Shown here: positions 15,974 to 24,893 of the stretch, one piece after another
How the letters are laid out: every line of letters begins with the position of its first letter
How positions within the stretch are numbered: the stretch's first letter is position 1
From: Plantactinospora mayteni
Lineage (GTDB): Bacteria; Actinomycetota; Actinomycetes; Mycobacteriales; Micromonosporaceae
Direction of reading: 5' to 3'
NCBI RefSeq assembly: GCF_016862935.1
Contig: NZ_BONX01000018.1
Span: 248,001 to 312,000, forward strand
DNA length: 64,000 bases
Notes under the pieces: model-generated
Seen by the model: only the letters and a program-made list of their open reading frames with translations
Database searches by the model: none
What the model was told of the DNA's origin: nothing
Position numbers and translations under genes: made by a program

Positions 15974-17155
15974 TTACGGCTCCCGTGCCGCGTCCACGTA
16001 GTGGGGAAGGAACCGCGCGTAGCCGTCGGTGATCAGGCTCCGGCTCTCCCGCAGCCCGGCACCGGCAGCCTCGCCGGCCACCACCCAACTGCCCAAGACC
16101 AGGTGGTTATCCGAGAACGACGGTAGTGCGCGGAATTGCTGGTAACACCATCCTTCGTCACCGTAGATCCCCGGGTTGTCGATCTCTCCGGCTGTGGTGA
16201 CGATCCGCACCGAACCGCCCTCCCGGCCCAACAGCGGCTTGACCACGTATTCGGTCATCCCCCGGGGCGAGTCGAGATAGGCCGGCAGCAGGTAGGGATG
16301 GTCGGGATAAAGCTCCCAGAGCACGGCCAGCAGCGCCTTGTTGGAGAGCAGCAGTTTCCAGGCCGGCTCGATCCAGGTGGTGGGGGTGCCCGGGTCGAGC
16401 GCCGCCCGGCCGTACGGCTCGGCGAGCATCCACTCCCAGGGATAGAGCTTGAAGCAGGTGAGGATCGGCGGACTGATCCCGTCCGGGCCGGGCGGGCCGG
16501 TGAACCGGCGGCCGTCCCAGCCGATCTGGAGCATCGGCAGCAGCTCGGTCTTCAGCCCCGCCTGCCGGGCGGTCTCGGCGAGGTAGCCGGCGGTCATCTG
16601 GTCCTCGCCGGTCTCCTCCTCGTCCGACCAGGCGACGTGCACCAGCGGGTCGTGCAGGTCGGCGCCGATCCGCCGCCAGGCCGCGACCAGCCGCTCGTGC
16701 ACGCTGTTCCACTGGTCCAACGCGGGGCGGGTGTCCTCCAGCCAGTACCACTGGATCACCGACGCCTCGACCAGCGCGGTCGGGGTGTCCGCGTTGTACT
16801 CCAACAGCTTCGGCGGCCAGGAGCCGTCGTACCAGAGGTCGAACCGGCCGTACAGGGTGGGCGGCTGTTCGCGCAGCGACCGGGTGACCGCCTCGGCGGC
16901 CCAGGCCGGGATGCCGAACTCGGCGAACCGGTTCCGGGCCACCACGTGCTCGGCGGCGGCCACCGACATCCGGTGCAGTTCCTCGGTCGCCTCCTCCAGC
17001 CGGAGCACCTCGTCGAGGTCGAAGGCGTAGCAGGCGCTCTCGTCCCAGTACGACATGAAGCCGCCGCCCGGCAGTTCGGTGTCGGCGTAGACCAGGCCCT
17101 GGGCCCGGATCGTCGCCGACCAGTCCGGCCGGGGCGGGCAGGTCTCCCGGCGCAC
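15974..17155 (-). CDS. Glutathionylspermidine-synthase-family ATP-grasp protein (YgiC-like)
   Basis: 393 residues, the usual length of the GSP_synth ATP-grasp domain (PF03738). Recognisable parts: YADTELPGGGFMSYWDESAC, GRFDLWYDGSWPPKLLEYNA (ADTPT follows), LLSNKALLAVLWEL, MTEYVVKPLLGREGGSV, and NHLVLGSWVVAGEAAG. Actinomycetes do not make glutathionylspermidine, so the substrate must differ. GTG start two nt after the stop of the lipoprotein gene, so both form one operon. The pair recalls YgiB-YgiC of enterobacteria, whose activity is also not settled. Confidence 0.83.
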   Translation of the reverse strand: MRRETCPPRPDWSATIRAQGLVYADTELPGGGFMSYWDESACYAFDLDEVLRLEEATEELHRMSVAAAEHVVARNRFAEFGIPAWAAEAVTRSLREQPPTLYGRFDLWYDGSWPPKLLEYNADTPTALVEASVIQWYWLEDTRPALDQWNSVHERLVAAWRRIGADLHDPLVHVAWSDEEETGEDQMTAGYLAETARQAGLKTELLPMLQIGWDGRRFTGPPGPDGISPPILTCFKLYPWEWMLAEPYGRAALDPGTPTTWIEPAWKLLLSNKALLAVLWELYPDHPYLLPAYLDSPRGMTEYVVKPLLGREGGSVRIVTTAGEIDNPGIYGDEGWCYQQFRALPSFSDNHLVLGSWVVAGEAAGAGLRESRSLITDGYARFLPHYVDAAREP

Positions 17156-17157
17156 CG

Positions 17158-17472
17158 TCAGCCGCCGCAGGAGGCGAGGTGGGTGCCGAAGCCGCCCCGC
17201 TCGGGGAGTACGTCCGCGACGCTGGTGGTCGACCCGGCGGTCGTGCCGACCGCGACGGTGGCCGGCACGGTGGCCGGGGCGTACGCCGCCAGGGCGAGCG
17301 AGCGGGGCCGTGGCGTGCTCTTCCGGGAGTCGCAGTCGTCGTCGTCACCCACCTGGTTGCACCCGGAGAGGGTGACGGCGAGGGCGGTGAGCGCGCCCAG
17401 CTGCACGCTCGCGGACCGGAGACGGCGTCGCGAAACTTTTTCCACGAGATCGTTGTAACCGATCCGCGCCAC
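17158..17472 (-). CDS. Small lipoprotein with GGFG end (YgiB-like)
   Basis: 104 residues from GTG 17472 (GTG 17442 would also preserve the signal). A basic N-terminus, a hydrophobic stretch and the lipobox LSGC give lipid anchoring at the membrane. The mature part is short, with a DDDDCD cluster, an Ala/Val/Thr-rich middle and the ending ERGGFGTHLASCGG. A C-terminal GGFG signature is typical of DUF1190/YgiB proteins, which are also paired with a GSP_synth enzyme. First gene of the operon. Confidence 0.68.
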   Translation of the reverse strand: MARIGYNDLVEKVSRRRLRSASVQLGALTALAVTLSGCNQVGDDDDCDSRKSTPRPRSLALAAYAPATVPATVAVGTTAGSTTSVADVLPERGGFGTHLASCGG

Positions 17473-17589
17473 TGCTGGACACCCCGCCCGACGTCCGTAC
17501 CTGCCCGGACCAGGTGTGCGTGCGGCGGGGTGCGGCCGGAGGGCTCCGGTCCCCGCGTACCGGGAACCGGCTGGCGTTACGCTCGGCTC

Positions 17590-18510
17590 ATGCTCCGATC
17601 GGTCATCCTCGCCGCCTCCCGGTCATCCCGGATCGAGCGGCTCGTCGAGACGGCCCCGTTCACCCGGGACGTCGTACGCCGGTTCGTCGCCGGCACCACC
17701 ACCGACGACGCGCTGCGCGCCACCCGCCAGCTCGTCGCCGACGGTCTCGCGGTCTCCATCGACCATTTGGGCGAGGACACCGTCAGCGGAGACCAGGCCA
17801 CCGCCGTCCGGGACGAATACCTGGCCCTGCTCGGCGGGCTCGCCGAGGCCGGGCTCACCCCGCCGGCCGAGGTCAGCGTCAAGCTCTCGGCGCTCGGGCA
17901 GAAGTTCGACGAGCGGCTGGCCCGGGAGAACGCGCAGGCGATCTGCGCCGCCGCCGCGGCGGCCGGCACCACGGTCACCCTGGACATGGAGGACCACACC
18001 ACCACCGACTCGACCCTGGACATCCTGGCCGAGCTGCGCAAGGACTTTCCGGGTACCGGGGCGGTGCTCCAGGCGTACCTGCGGCGTACCGAGGCGGACT
18101 GCCGGGAGCTGGCCACCCCGGGGTCGCGGGTGCGGCTCTGCAAGGGGGCCTACAAGGAGCCCGAGTCGGTGGCTTACCAGTCGGCCCGGGAAGTGGACAA
18201 GTCCTATGTCCGGTGCCTGAACGTCCTGCTCGCCGGCCAGGGGTACCCGATGATCGCCACCCACGACCCCCGGCTGATCGCGATCGCCGAGGACCGGTCC
18301 CGGTGGTTCGACCGTACGCCGGACCAGTTCGAGTTCCAGCTCCTCTACGGGGTACGCCCCGACGAGCAGGCCCGGCTGGCCGAGGGCGGCCACACCGTAC
18401 GCGTCTACCTGCCGTACGGCACCGACTGGTACGGCTACCTGATGCGCCGGCTCGCCGAGCGCCCGGCCAACCTGGCGTTCTTCGCCCGTGCCGTGGCGAC
18501 CCGGAGGTAG
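17590..18510 (+). CDS. Proline dehydrogenase (monofunctional)
   Basis: 306 residues from ATG 17590. TIM-barrel FAD enzyme oxidising L-proline to pyrroline-5-carboxylate. Motifs: VSVKLSALGQKFDERL, TLDMEDHTTTDSTLDIL, RLCKGAYKEPESVAY, MIATHDPRL, and FQLLYGVRPDEQARL, with conserved Arg near the C-terminus for the proline carboxylate. It is of the short monofunctional type, so P5C dehydrogenase must be encoded elsewhere. Single gene, upstream gap of 117 bp to the lipoprotein gene on the other strand. Confidence 0.93.
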   Translation: MLRSVILAASRSSRIERLVETAPFTRDVVRRFVAGTTTDDALRATRQLVADGLAVSIDHLGEDTVSGDQATAVRDEYLALLGGLAEAGLTPPAEVSVKLSALGQKFDERLARENAQAICAAAAAAGTTVTLDMEDHTTTDSTLDILAELRKDFPGTGAVLQAYLRRTEADCRELATPGSRVRLCKGAYKEPESVAYQSAREVDKSYVRCLNVLLAGQGYPMIATHDPRLIAIAEDRSRWFDRTPDQFEFQLLYGVRPDEQARLAEGGHTVRVYLPYGTDWYGYLMRRLAERPANLAFFARAVATRR

Positions 18511-18619
18511 CGCCCCGCCGACCCGGAGCCGACCGGTCCCGGCCGCCGTTCGGCCCGGCTGACCGGCTGGGGTCGGGCCGGCTGGGATCGAACCGTTTCG
18601 CCTGGCATCCTCGGACGCC

Positions 18620-19390
18620 ATGGACTTCTCCCGCGCGGTGGCGGCGTTGCGTGCCGCCCTCGCCGACTCATCCCGGGCGCAGGCCGCTCCCGATCTGCTC
18701 GAACAGGTACTCGGCCTGATCCGCCCCTCGATCGGACTCGCCGTACCGGCCCGGTCCCGCAACGGCGCCCCCGCCGGCCCGGTCGCAGGCTGGTACGGCG
18801 GACTGCCCGGGCTGCCGGACGGGGTGCCCTGGCCGGACCACCAGGGTCGGCCGATGACGCTGCTGGCCCAGCTCGACTGTGCCGCGCTGGCGCCGCTGCT
18901 CGGTCCTGAGTGGATGCTGCCCGGGTCGGGGACGCTGCTCTTCTTCTCCGACGAGTGGTTCCACGCCGACTTCGGGGCGGACCCGGGCGACGACGGTTGC
19001 GCCGTGCTGCACGTACCCGCCGGGATGCCGGACCGGACGGCCCCGCCGGAGGCGACGGTGATCCCGGCGCTGCCGCTGGTCGCCGCGGCGGTGCTGGCCG
19101 CACCCGACTACGCCGAACCGGAACTCGCGGCGGTCTTCTCGGCCGATGCGATCAGGGTGATGGGCCTGGTCGCCGAGATCCGCGACCGGCTGCCGACCGT
19201 GCGGCACCGGCTGCTGGGCTGGCCGGACAGTCCGGTGACGGGTCCGGCCGGCCGCCGCCCGCTGCTGGCGCTGGAGGCCGAGCAGGGGACCGCCTGGGGC
19301 GAACTGGTCGGTGTCTCGTTCTGGATCGACGGCTCGGACCTGGCCGCAGGCCGGTTCTCCCGGGTACGCCGGTATCTCGACGTCGCCTGA
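18620..19390 (+). CDS. DUF1963 (YwqG-like) protein
   Basis: 256 residues. The pattern GGLPGLPDGVPWP, then MTLLAQLDCAALAPLL, then GTLLFFSDEWF, and C-terminal LLALEAEQGTAWGELVGVSF with FWIDGSDLAAGRFS is that of the DUF1963/YwqG family. Cytoplasmic, function unknown. A strong hairpin follows. Confidence 0.82.
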   Translation: MDFSRAVAALRAALADSSRAQAAPDLLEQVLGLIRPSIGLAVPARSRNGAPAGPVAGWYGGLPGLPDGVPWPDHQGRPMTLLAQLDCAALAPLLGPEWMLPGSGTLLFFSDEWFHADFGADPGDDGCAVLHVPAGMPDRTAPPEATVIPALPLVAAAVLAAPDYAEPELAAVFSADAIRVMGLVAEIRDRLPTVRHRLLGWPDSPVTGPAGRRPLLALEAEQGTAWGELVGVSFWIDGSDLAAGRFSRVRRYLDVA

Positions 19391-19421
19391 TCCACCCGCC
19401 CGCCCCCGGTACCCGGACACG

Positions 19422-19478
19422 CGCATCCGGCCCGCCGAGGGTGCGATCTGCTGATCGTCCCCCGACGGGCCGGATGCG
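19422..19478. terminator. Strong bidirectional terminator
   Basis: CGCATCCGGCCCG (19422-19434) and CGGGCCGGATGCG (19466-19478) form a perfect 13-bp stem, extended inside by partial pairing, between convergent genes ending at 19390 and 19552. Confidence 0.75.
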
Positions 19479-19551
19479 TCCGCTCCGTCACCGGCTGTGG
19501 TCTCCGTTACCGGCTACCGTCACCGGTCACCTGCGCCTCGGATGTCGAGGA

Positions 19552-21825
19552 TCAGGCGAAGCAGTTCTCGATCTCCTCGCCGGCACAGTTGTCAGGCCGG
19601 TTCTTGCTGATCACGGTGTCGTCGTCCACCCGGACCTTGGCGTGCTCGGCGAAGAGCCCGCCGCCCTTCTTGGTGGCCTCGTTCTCGACGATCTTGTCCC
19701 GCTTCAGTTCGAGCGAACCGCCCTCGACCGCGATGCCGCCACCGACCGAACGCGCGCCGACGGCGCGGTTCTTGCTGACCTCGGTGTCCCGCACGATCAC
19801 CTCGGACTTCTCGGCGAAGATGCCGCCGCCGTCGCCCCGCGTGGTGTTCTTGGTGATCTTGCTTTCGTCCACCGTGAGCAGACCCTTGATGGTGGCGATG
19901 CCGCCGCCGTCCTCGGTGCCGAGGTTGTCGCTGACGTTCAGCCCCCGGATCGTGAGGGTGGCTTCCTTGTTGAAGATGCCGCCACCGACCTTCGCGGTGT
20001 TGCCCTTCACCTCGCCGTCCCAGATCTTGGTCCGGGCCGAGATGCTGGCGATGCCGCCGCCCTCTGCCGCGTTGTTGTGCTCGAAGGCGCTCTTGTTGAT
20101 GTCGGCCGCCCCCTGGTGGTTGGCGAGCCCACCGCCGGCCTTGTCGGCGCTGTTGTTGAAGAACTCGGACTTCTCCACGGTGAGGACACCACCGTTGAGG
20201 ATCCCGCCGCCGTCGCCGGCGGAGCTGTTCCGCTCGAACTTGCTCTCCAGGACCGCCAGGTGGCCGTCGTTGAAGATCGCGCCGCCGCCGCCCTCCTTGC
20301 GGAGTGCGGTGCTGTCCGAGATCGTGACCCGCTTGACCGTGGCGGTGGCGCCGTGGTCGATCGAGATCGCGCCGCCCTCGCCTGCCCGTCCGTTCCGCAG
20401 GAAGACGTTGCTCAACTCCAGGTCGCCACCGTCGCGGACGGTGAAGAAGCGGAAGTCCTTGGCGTACGTGTCCCGGCGGATGGTCGCGCCCTCACCCTTG
20501 ATCTTGATCGGCGCCTTGATCACCGGCAGGCCGGACCTGTCCTCGTTCTTCTCTTCCTTCTTCTCGTGCTTCTTGTCGTCCTTCTTTTCGCCCGGGCTGC
20601 CCATCGTCTCAGCAGCAGCCGCGGCAGCCGGAGCACCTGCGGCACCCGCAGCGCCGCCGGCACCCATGGCACCCATGGCACCCATGGGGCCGGCGTCGGT
20701 CGGCGCCTTGCCGGTTTCCTTCTCGCCCTTGCCGTTGTGCTTCTCACCGCTCTCGTTCGACGCGGTGAGCGTGTAGGTGCACTTCGGCGCGAGCTTGAGG
20801 CTGCCGCCACCCTCGGCGTTGGCGTGCACCAGCGCGGCGATGAGCTTGTCGGGGTCGCACGGTACGGACGTCACCTTCTCGTCCTCGCGCTTGTCCGAGC
20901 CGCAGCCCTCGCGGCCCTCCTGGGACCCGCCGTTCCAGCCCGAACCCTCCGAGCCCGAGCCCTGCCAGTCCGAACCGCTCTCGCCGCCCTGGGACCCGTT
21001 GTGCCAGCGCGAGCCGTCGGAGCCGGGGGTTTCCCCGGACCAGTCGTTCTCGCCGCCACCCTGGGACCCACCCTGCCAGGCGGAACCGCCCTGCGATCCG
21101 CCCTGCCAGCCGGAACCCTCGGAGTCCCTGGACTCCTTGGAGTCCTCGCGCTTCTCCTTGGACTCCTCGTTCTTCTCCTTGCGGTCCTTCGGCTCGGGTC
21201 CGGCCTTCGGGTCCTTGGACTCCTTGGACTCCTTCGACTCCTTGGCGTCCTTGGACTCCTCGTCCTTCTCCTTGCGGTCCTTCGGCTCGGGTCCGGCCTT
21301 CGGGTCCTTCGACTCCTTGGACTCCATCGACTCCTTGGACTCCCCGGGCTTCTCCTTCGACTCCTCCGGCTTCGCCTTCGGATCCTTCTGGTCGCTCGGC
21401 CCGGCCTTCGGGTCCTTCCGGTCCTTCGGGTCTTCGGCCTTCTTGTCGCCCTGGCCCTGCCAGCCGCCACCGGGCTTGCAGTAGTCCTGCCAGTCGCCCT
21501 GGGAGTCCTCGCCGCCCTCGTGCTTGCCGTTCTGGTCCTTGCGCTCGGTCGGTCCGGCCTTCGGGTCCTTGGGATCTTCGTGCTTGCCCGGGTCCTTGAC
21601 GTTGTCGCCCTTGTCGTTCTCGGCGGCGACGACGGACAACTGACCCAGGTCCACGTCTGCCAGACCCCTGTCGCTGGCCAACGTGGCTACCCCGGCCAGG
21701 CCAGCCGCGCCGGCCATCAGGCTGCCGGCGACGATGCCGCCGGCTAAGAACCACCGGGACCGCCGCCTTTTCGGCCGAGTCGTGGGCTGACCGGGATCCA
21801 CGTGGCTCCCTTGGAATTCGGACAT
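19552..21825 (-). CDS. Secreted beta-helix protein with Lys/Glu/Ser-rich low-complexity region
   Basis: 757 residues from ATG 21825 (GGGAGC upstream). Basic N-terminus and one hydrophobic segment (WFLAGGIVAGSLMAGAAGLAG) act as signal or anchor. Residues ~65-280 are a highly charged repeat region made of KDPKAGPEPKDRKEK-, ESKESKESKD- and SGWQGGSQGG-type units. After a spacer with Ala-rich and Lys-rich parts (KKDDKKHEKKEEKNE), residues ~490-750 form a right-handed parallel beta-helix with about 24-residue rungs, each carrying GGGI or GGAI (DGGGIFAEKSEVIVRDTEV). This resembles polymorphic-membrane-protein or pectate-lyase-type adhesins. Likely wall- or matrix-associated; function unknown. Single gene. 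Confidence 0.8.
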   Translation of the reverse strand: MSEFQGSHVDPGQPTTRPKRRRSRWFLAGGIVAGSLMAGAAGLAGVATLASDRGLADVDLGQLSVVAAENDKGDNVKDPGKHEDPKDPKAGPTERKDQNGKHEGGEDSQGDWQDYCKPGGGWQGQGDKKAEDPKDRKDPKAGPSDQKDPKAKPEESKEKPGESKESMESKESKDPKAGPEPKDRKEKDEESKDAKESKESKESKDPKAGPEPKDRKEKNEESKEKREDSKESRDSEGSGWQGGSQGGSAWQGGSQGGGENDWSGETPGSDGSRWHNGSQGGESGSDWQGSGSEGSGWNGGSQEGREGCGSDKREDEKVTSVPCDPDKLIAALVHANAEGGGSLKLAPKCTYTLTASNESGEKHNGKGEKETGKAPTDAGPMGAMGAMGAGGAAGAAGAPAAAAAAETMGSPGEKKDDKKHEKKEEKNEDRSGLPVIKAPIKIKGEGATIRRDTYAKDFRFFTVRDGGDLELSNVFLRNGRAGEGGAISIDHGATATVKRVTISDSTALRKEGGGGAIFNDGHLAVLESKFERNSSAGDGGGILNGGVLTVEKSEFFNNSADKAGGGLANHQGAADINKSAFEHNNAAEGGGIASISARTKIWDGEVKGNTAKVGGGIFNKEATLTIRGLNVSDNLGTEDGGGIATIKGLLTVDESKITKNTTRGDGGGIFAEKSEVIVRDTEVSKNRAVGARSVGGGIAVEGGSLELKRDKIVENEATKKGGGLFAEHAKVRVDDDTVISKNRPDNCAGEEIENCFA

Positions 21826-22240
21826 CAAGCTCCCTGCCTTTCGAATACAAGACACGGCCGCACCATCTGGGGCGCGGAGGGCCACAAATAGGTTGTAGCC
21901 ACTTAACGTCACCGTACGGCGCCCTTCAGTGCATCGCGGGCCTATATGAAGAAAACCCACGAACAAGTGGAATTAGGGCTACTCAGCGCTTGAGAAGCGC
22001 TAACCGGATAGATACGGACCAGATCCTGGCAATCCGATTTCGGGCAGAAAAAAGCAGACGGTTACTCTGTCGGACGTACCGCTCTTAGTGGCTGAGTCAA
22101 CCGGTCCAGGCATGATTCGTACATCACGCCCACCGAGCGCATCCGGCATGTTTGAGGCAGCCGGGGCGTGAAAGCAGCCGCATCCGGGTCAGGGTTCCTC
22201 CGGATGGCCTCACCGGCGTCTACCAGGAGAGACTGGGCCG
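21826..22240. other. 415-bp divergent promoter region with a dyad
   Basis: Gap between the beta-helix gene (minus) and the gene at 22241 (plus). It is less GC-rich than its surroundings, as promoter regions are. AGCGCTT-GAG-AAGCGCT (21985-22001) is a perfect 7-bp dyad that may be an operator. No gene or RNA is recognised. Confidence 0.5.
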
Positions 22241-22945
22241 GTGAGCGCCCTGATCGACGACTACGTCTCGACGGTCGGCGCCCGGTTGCGCGGTTCAGCC
22301 GGGTTGCGGGCCGACATGCTGACCGAGATCCGGGACGCGTTGGTCGACGCCGCCGAGGGGCACCGGCACGACGGGCTGACCGACCCGGAGGCGCAGCGAC
22401 TGGCCGTCCGGGAGTTCGGTTCGGCCGACCGGATCGCGGCGGGACTCCAGGACGTGCTGGCGGTGGCGCAGGGCCGGCGTACGGCGCTGCTGCTCGTCGG
22501 AGTGCTCGGCGCCCAGTACGGCACGTCGGAGTTGCTGGGTCGGATCGGCGGCTGGCAGCAGTTCTGGGGCGGCGTCGAGCCGGGGGCGGCGTACCTGTGG
22601 CTGGCCCGGGCGACGGACCTGTTCTCCGGGCTCGCCCTCGGTACCGCCCTCGTCGCGGTCGTGCTGCTGCGCTGGGGACCACGGCACTTCGACATCCGTC
22701 CGGCGGCGATCCGGCTGACCGCCGTACTCGCCTCGCTGGTGGTCGGCGTGACCATGGTCTGTGGCGTGCTGCTGGCCGTACTGCCACCGGGGGACGGGGG
22801 CGCGCAGGCCCTGGTCGGCGGGGTGGGTTGTGCGGTCTCGTCGGGCCTGCTGCTCGGCTCGGCCCGGCACTGCTGGCGGGCCGCCGCCGCGCGCCCGGAC
22901 TTCCGGCCGGCGACACAACTGGCCGGGTCGTGGGCGGTGCGGTGA
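22241..22945 (+). CDS. Permease-prefix-domain membrane protein
   Basis: 234 residues from GTG 22241 (AGGAGA upstream). The N-terminal ~80 residues (DDYVSTVGARLRGSAGLRAD, then EIRDALVDAAE, GLTDPEAQRLAVREFGSADR) are the helical permease prefix domain. Four predicted transmembrane helices follow. Such proteins usually sit next to a PadR regulator; none is present here, so this is an orphan. Function unknown. Confidence 0.78.
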   Translation: MSALIDDYVSTVGARLRGSAGLRADMLTEIRDALVDAAEGHRHDGLTDPEAQRLAVREFGSADRIAAGLQDVLAVAQGRRTALLLVGVLGAQYGTSELLGRIGGWQQFWGGVEPGAAYLWLARATDLFSGLALGTALVAVVLLRWGPRHFDIRPAAIRLTAVLASLVVGVTMVCGVLLAVLPPGDGGAQALVGGVGCAVSSGLLLGSARHCWRAAAARPDFRPATQLAGSWAVR

Positions 22946-22988
22946 GGGCCGGTTCGCACGGCTGGACGATGGGCCGTACTCTCCGGCC

Positions 22989-24797
22989 GTGACCGACGGG
23001 GAGTACCGCGACCGCCCAGCGGCCGACCACCAGGCGCAGACCGGCTACCCACCGGCCGACCACCCGCCCTCCGGGTACCCGCCGTCGGGCGGCTACCAGC
23101 CCTCCGGGTCCGAGCCGGCCGCGCACGGCCTCCCGCCGGTCAGCGGCTACCCACTGCCGCCCACCGGCTACCAGCCGGACCCCCGCCACCACCAGCCCGC
23201 CGGTTACGGTGCCGGAGCGGAGCCGCCCGCCGGCTATCAGTCCGCCGGTTCGCGTGTTGGTGCGGAGCCGCCCGCCAGCTATCAGCCCGGTGGTTCGCGT
23301 GTTGGTGCGGAGCCGCCCGCCAGCTATCAGCCCGGTGGTTCGGGGGCTGGTGCGGAGCCGCCCGCCGGTTACCAGCCCGCCGGATACCAGTCCGGTCAGT
23401 ACCCGCCGGGGCCGGTCGGTTACCCGGCTCGGGCCGGCTATCCGGTGCCGGACGGGTACCCGGTGCCGGGCGGCTATCCGGGGCCCGGCGGCTATCCGGT
23501 ACCGGCCGGGCTCGTCCCGCCGCCACGCCGTCGCCGCTGGCCGCTCTGGGTGGGGCTCGGGACCGTCGTGGCCCTGCTGCTCTGCGCGGCGCCGGTCGCG
23601 ATCGGGGCGGTACTGCTCGACCGGGTGTCCGGGCCGGGCGGTGGCGCCGGGGCGGCGGCCAGCCCGAAGGCCGGCGACCCGGCCTCGGTCACCGGCGACT
23701 GGCTCACCGAGCAGATCCGCGGCCTGCTCGACGGGCAGGCCAAGGCGCTGCTCGGCGGCGACGAGAACGGCTACGTCGGGCTCGCCGAGCCGAACACCGC
23801 GATCGCCCGGCAACTCCGGCGCGACTTCCGGACGCTGCGCGCGATGCGGGTGAGCAAGTGGGAGCCGAAGCTGCTGGGCCGGGTGAGCAAGCTCGACACG
23901 TCCGGCGAGTGGCGGGCCAACCTGACCGTCGGGCACTGCTTCGTGAGCCCCGGCTGCGAGCCGAACGAGATCACCATGGTCACCCGGTGGAAGGACGCCG
24001 CCGGCCAGCCGCGCCTCTTCGCGATCGACACCGACAGTACCGGCGGGCCGGGTCGGCCCCGGCCCTGGGAGAGCGACGAACTGGTCGCCTCGATCGGGGA
24101 ACGCACCCTGGTCGCCGCGCCCCGGGCGTTCCGGGACCGGCTGCCCGACCTGCTGCGCGAGGGGGAGCGGGCGGCCAAGGTCGCCGACCGGTACGCCGTG
24201 GACGGCTCGCCCCCGGAGCGCTACCTGATCTTCTACGCCGGCCCGAACGAGTGGAGCCGCTGGTACGGCGGCAACCGCCCGGACTGGACCGCCGGATACG
24301 CGGTACCGGTCGGCGAAGACCAGTACGATCTGGTGCTCAACTCCAAGGCCGTGGTGCCGGGCCAGTACGCCGACCTGATGCGGCACGAGCTGACCCACGC
24401 CTCCTCACTGGCCGGCGCCGAACGGATCGACGACGACGCCTGGTGGCTGGTGGAGGGGATCGCCGAGCAGGCGGCGGCCGGTGGCCGGGCGGCGAGCCGG
24501 TACGACAGCCTGGACGACGTCGACCGGCTGGTCAACTCGGGCTGGAACGGCGAGCTGGCGGACGTGGCGCCGAGCGACGGCTCCGAGGACTGGCACGTCG
24601 CCGGCAGCTACGGCGTCGGCTACCTCGCCGTCCGGCATCTGGTCGACCGGTTCGGCGAGAAGGACGTACTCACCTTCTTCAAACTGGTGGTGCACGACGG
24701 CAAGTCGGAGGCGGACGCGTCCCAGGAGGCGTTCGGCCAGGACTGGGCGAAGCTGCACGACGAGTGCGTGGCGTACGTGAAGAAGACCGCCTCCTGA
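22989..24797 (+). CDS. Membrane-anchored HExxH metallopeptidase with Gly/Tyr/Pro repeats
   Basis: 602 residues from GTG 22989. Residues 1-180 are a cytoplasmic, disordered region rich in Gly, Tyr, Pro and Gln, including four 15-residue repeats ([15 protein letters not shown]). One transmembrane helix ([20 protein letters not shown]) precedes an extracellular domain. The zinc site is RHELTHAS with a downstream [10 protein letters not shown] supplying the third ligand, as in gluzincins of the peptidase-MA type. Residues before it form an NTF2-like region. Substrate unknown. Confidence 0.82.
   Translation: MTDGEYRDRPAADHQAQTGYPPADHPPSGYPPSGGYQPSGSEPAAHGLPPVSGYPLPPTGYQPDPRHHQPAGYGAGAEPPAGYQSAGSRVGAEPPASYQPGGSRVGAEPPASYQPGGSGAGAEPPAGYQPAGYQSGQYPPGPVGYPARAGYPVPDGYPVPGGYPGPGGYPVPAGLVPPPRRRRWPLWVGLGTVVALLLCAAPVAIGAVLLDRVSGPGGGAGAAASPKAGDPASVTGDWLTEQIRGLLDGQAKALLGGDENGYVGLAEPNTAIARQLRRDFRTLRAMRVSKWEPKLLGRVSKLDTSGEWRANLTVGHCFVSPGCEPNEITMVTRWKDAAGQPRLFAIDTDSTGGPGRPRPWESDELVASIGERTLVAAPRAFRDRLPDLLREGERAAKVADRYAVDGSPPERYLIFYAGPNEWSRWYGGNRPDWTAGYAVPVGEDQYDLVLNSKAVVPGQYADLMRHELTHASSLAGAERIDDDAWWLVEGIAEQAAAGGRAASRYDSLDDVDRLVNSGWNGELADVAPSDGSEDWHVAGSYGVGYLAVRHLVDRFGEKDVLTFFKLVVHDGKSEADASQEAFGQDWAKLHDECVAYVKKTAS
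23202..23381 (+). repeat. 45-bp coding tandem repeat, four units
   Basis: Units at 23202, 23247, 23292 and 23337. Units two and three are identical; the outer ones differ. They encode 15 residues each in the N-terminal tail of the metallopeptidase. Identity of two units points to recent expansion. Confidence 0.9.
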
Positions 24798-24893
24798 TCA
24801 GCCCCAGCTCGGCGAGATCCAGCGCAGGTCAGTGGGCTCGCCGGCCCGCGCGTCCTGCGGGGTGGGGCGGGTGGTACCTCGTACCATGGCGGC

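Noticed and set aside
17420-17445. Fourth copy of the T-rich motif (GAAACTTTTTCCACG)
   Set aside because: It lies inside the start of the lipoprotein gene and codes for VEKVSR; similarity is limited to the T run and may be chance.
18910-21747. A very long open frame on the plus strand opposite the beta-helix gene
   Set aside because: It runs through two unrelated genes, has the composition of an antisense shadow in GC-rich DNA (Leu/Val/Arg-rich) and no start signal; the minus-strand frame has signal peptide and repeats.
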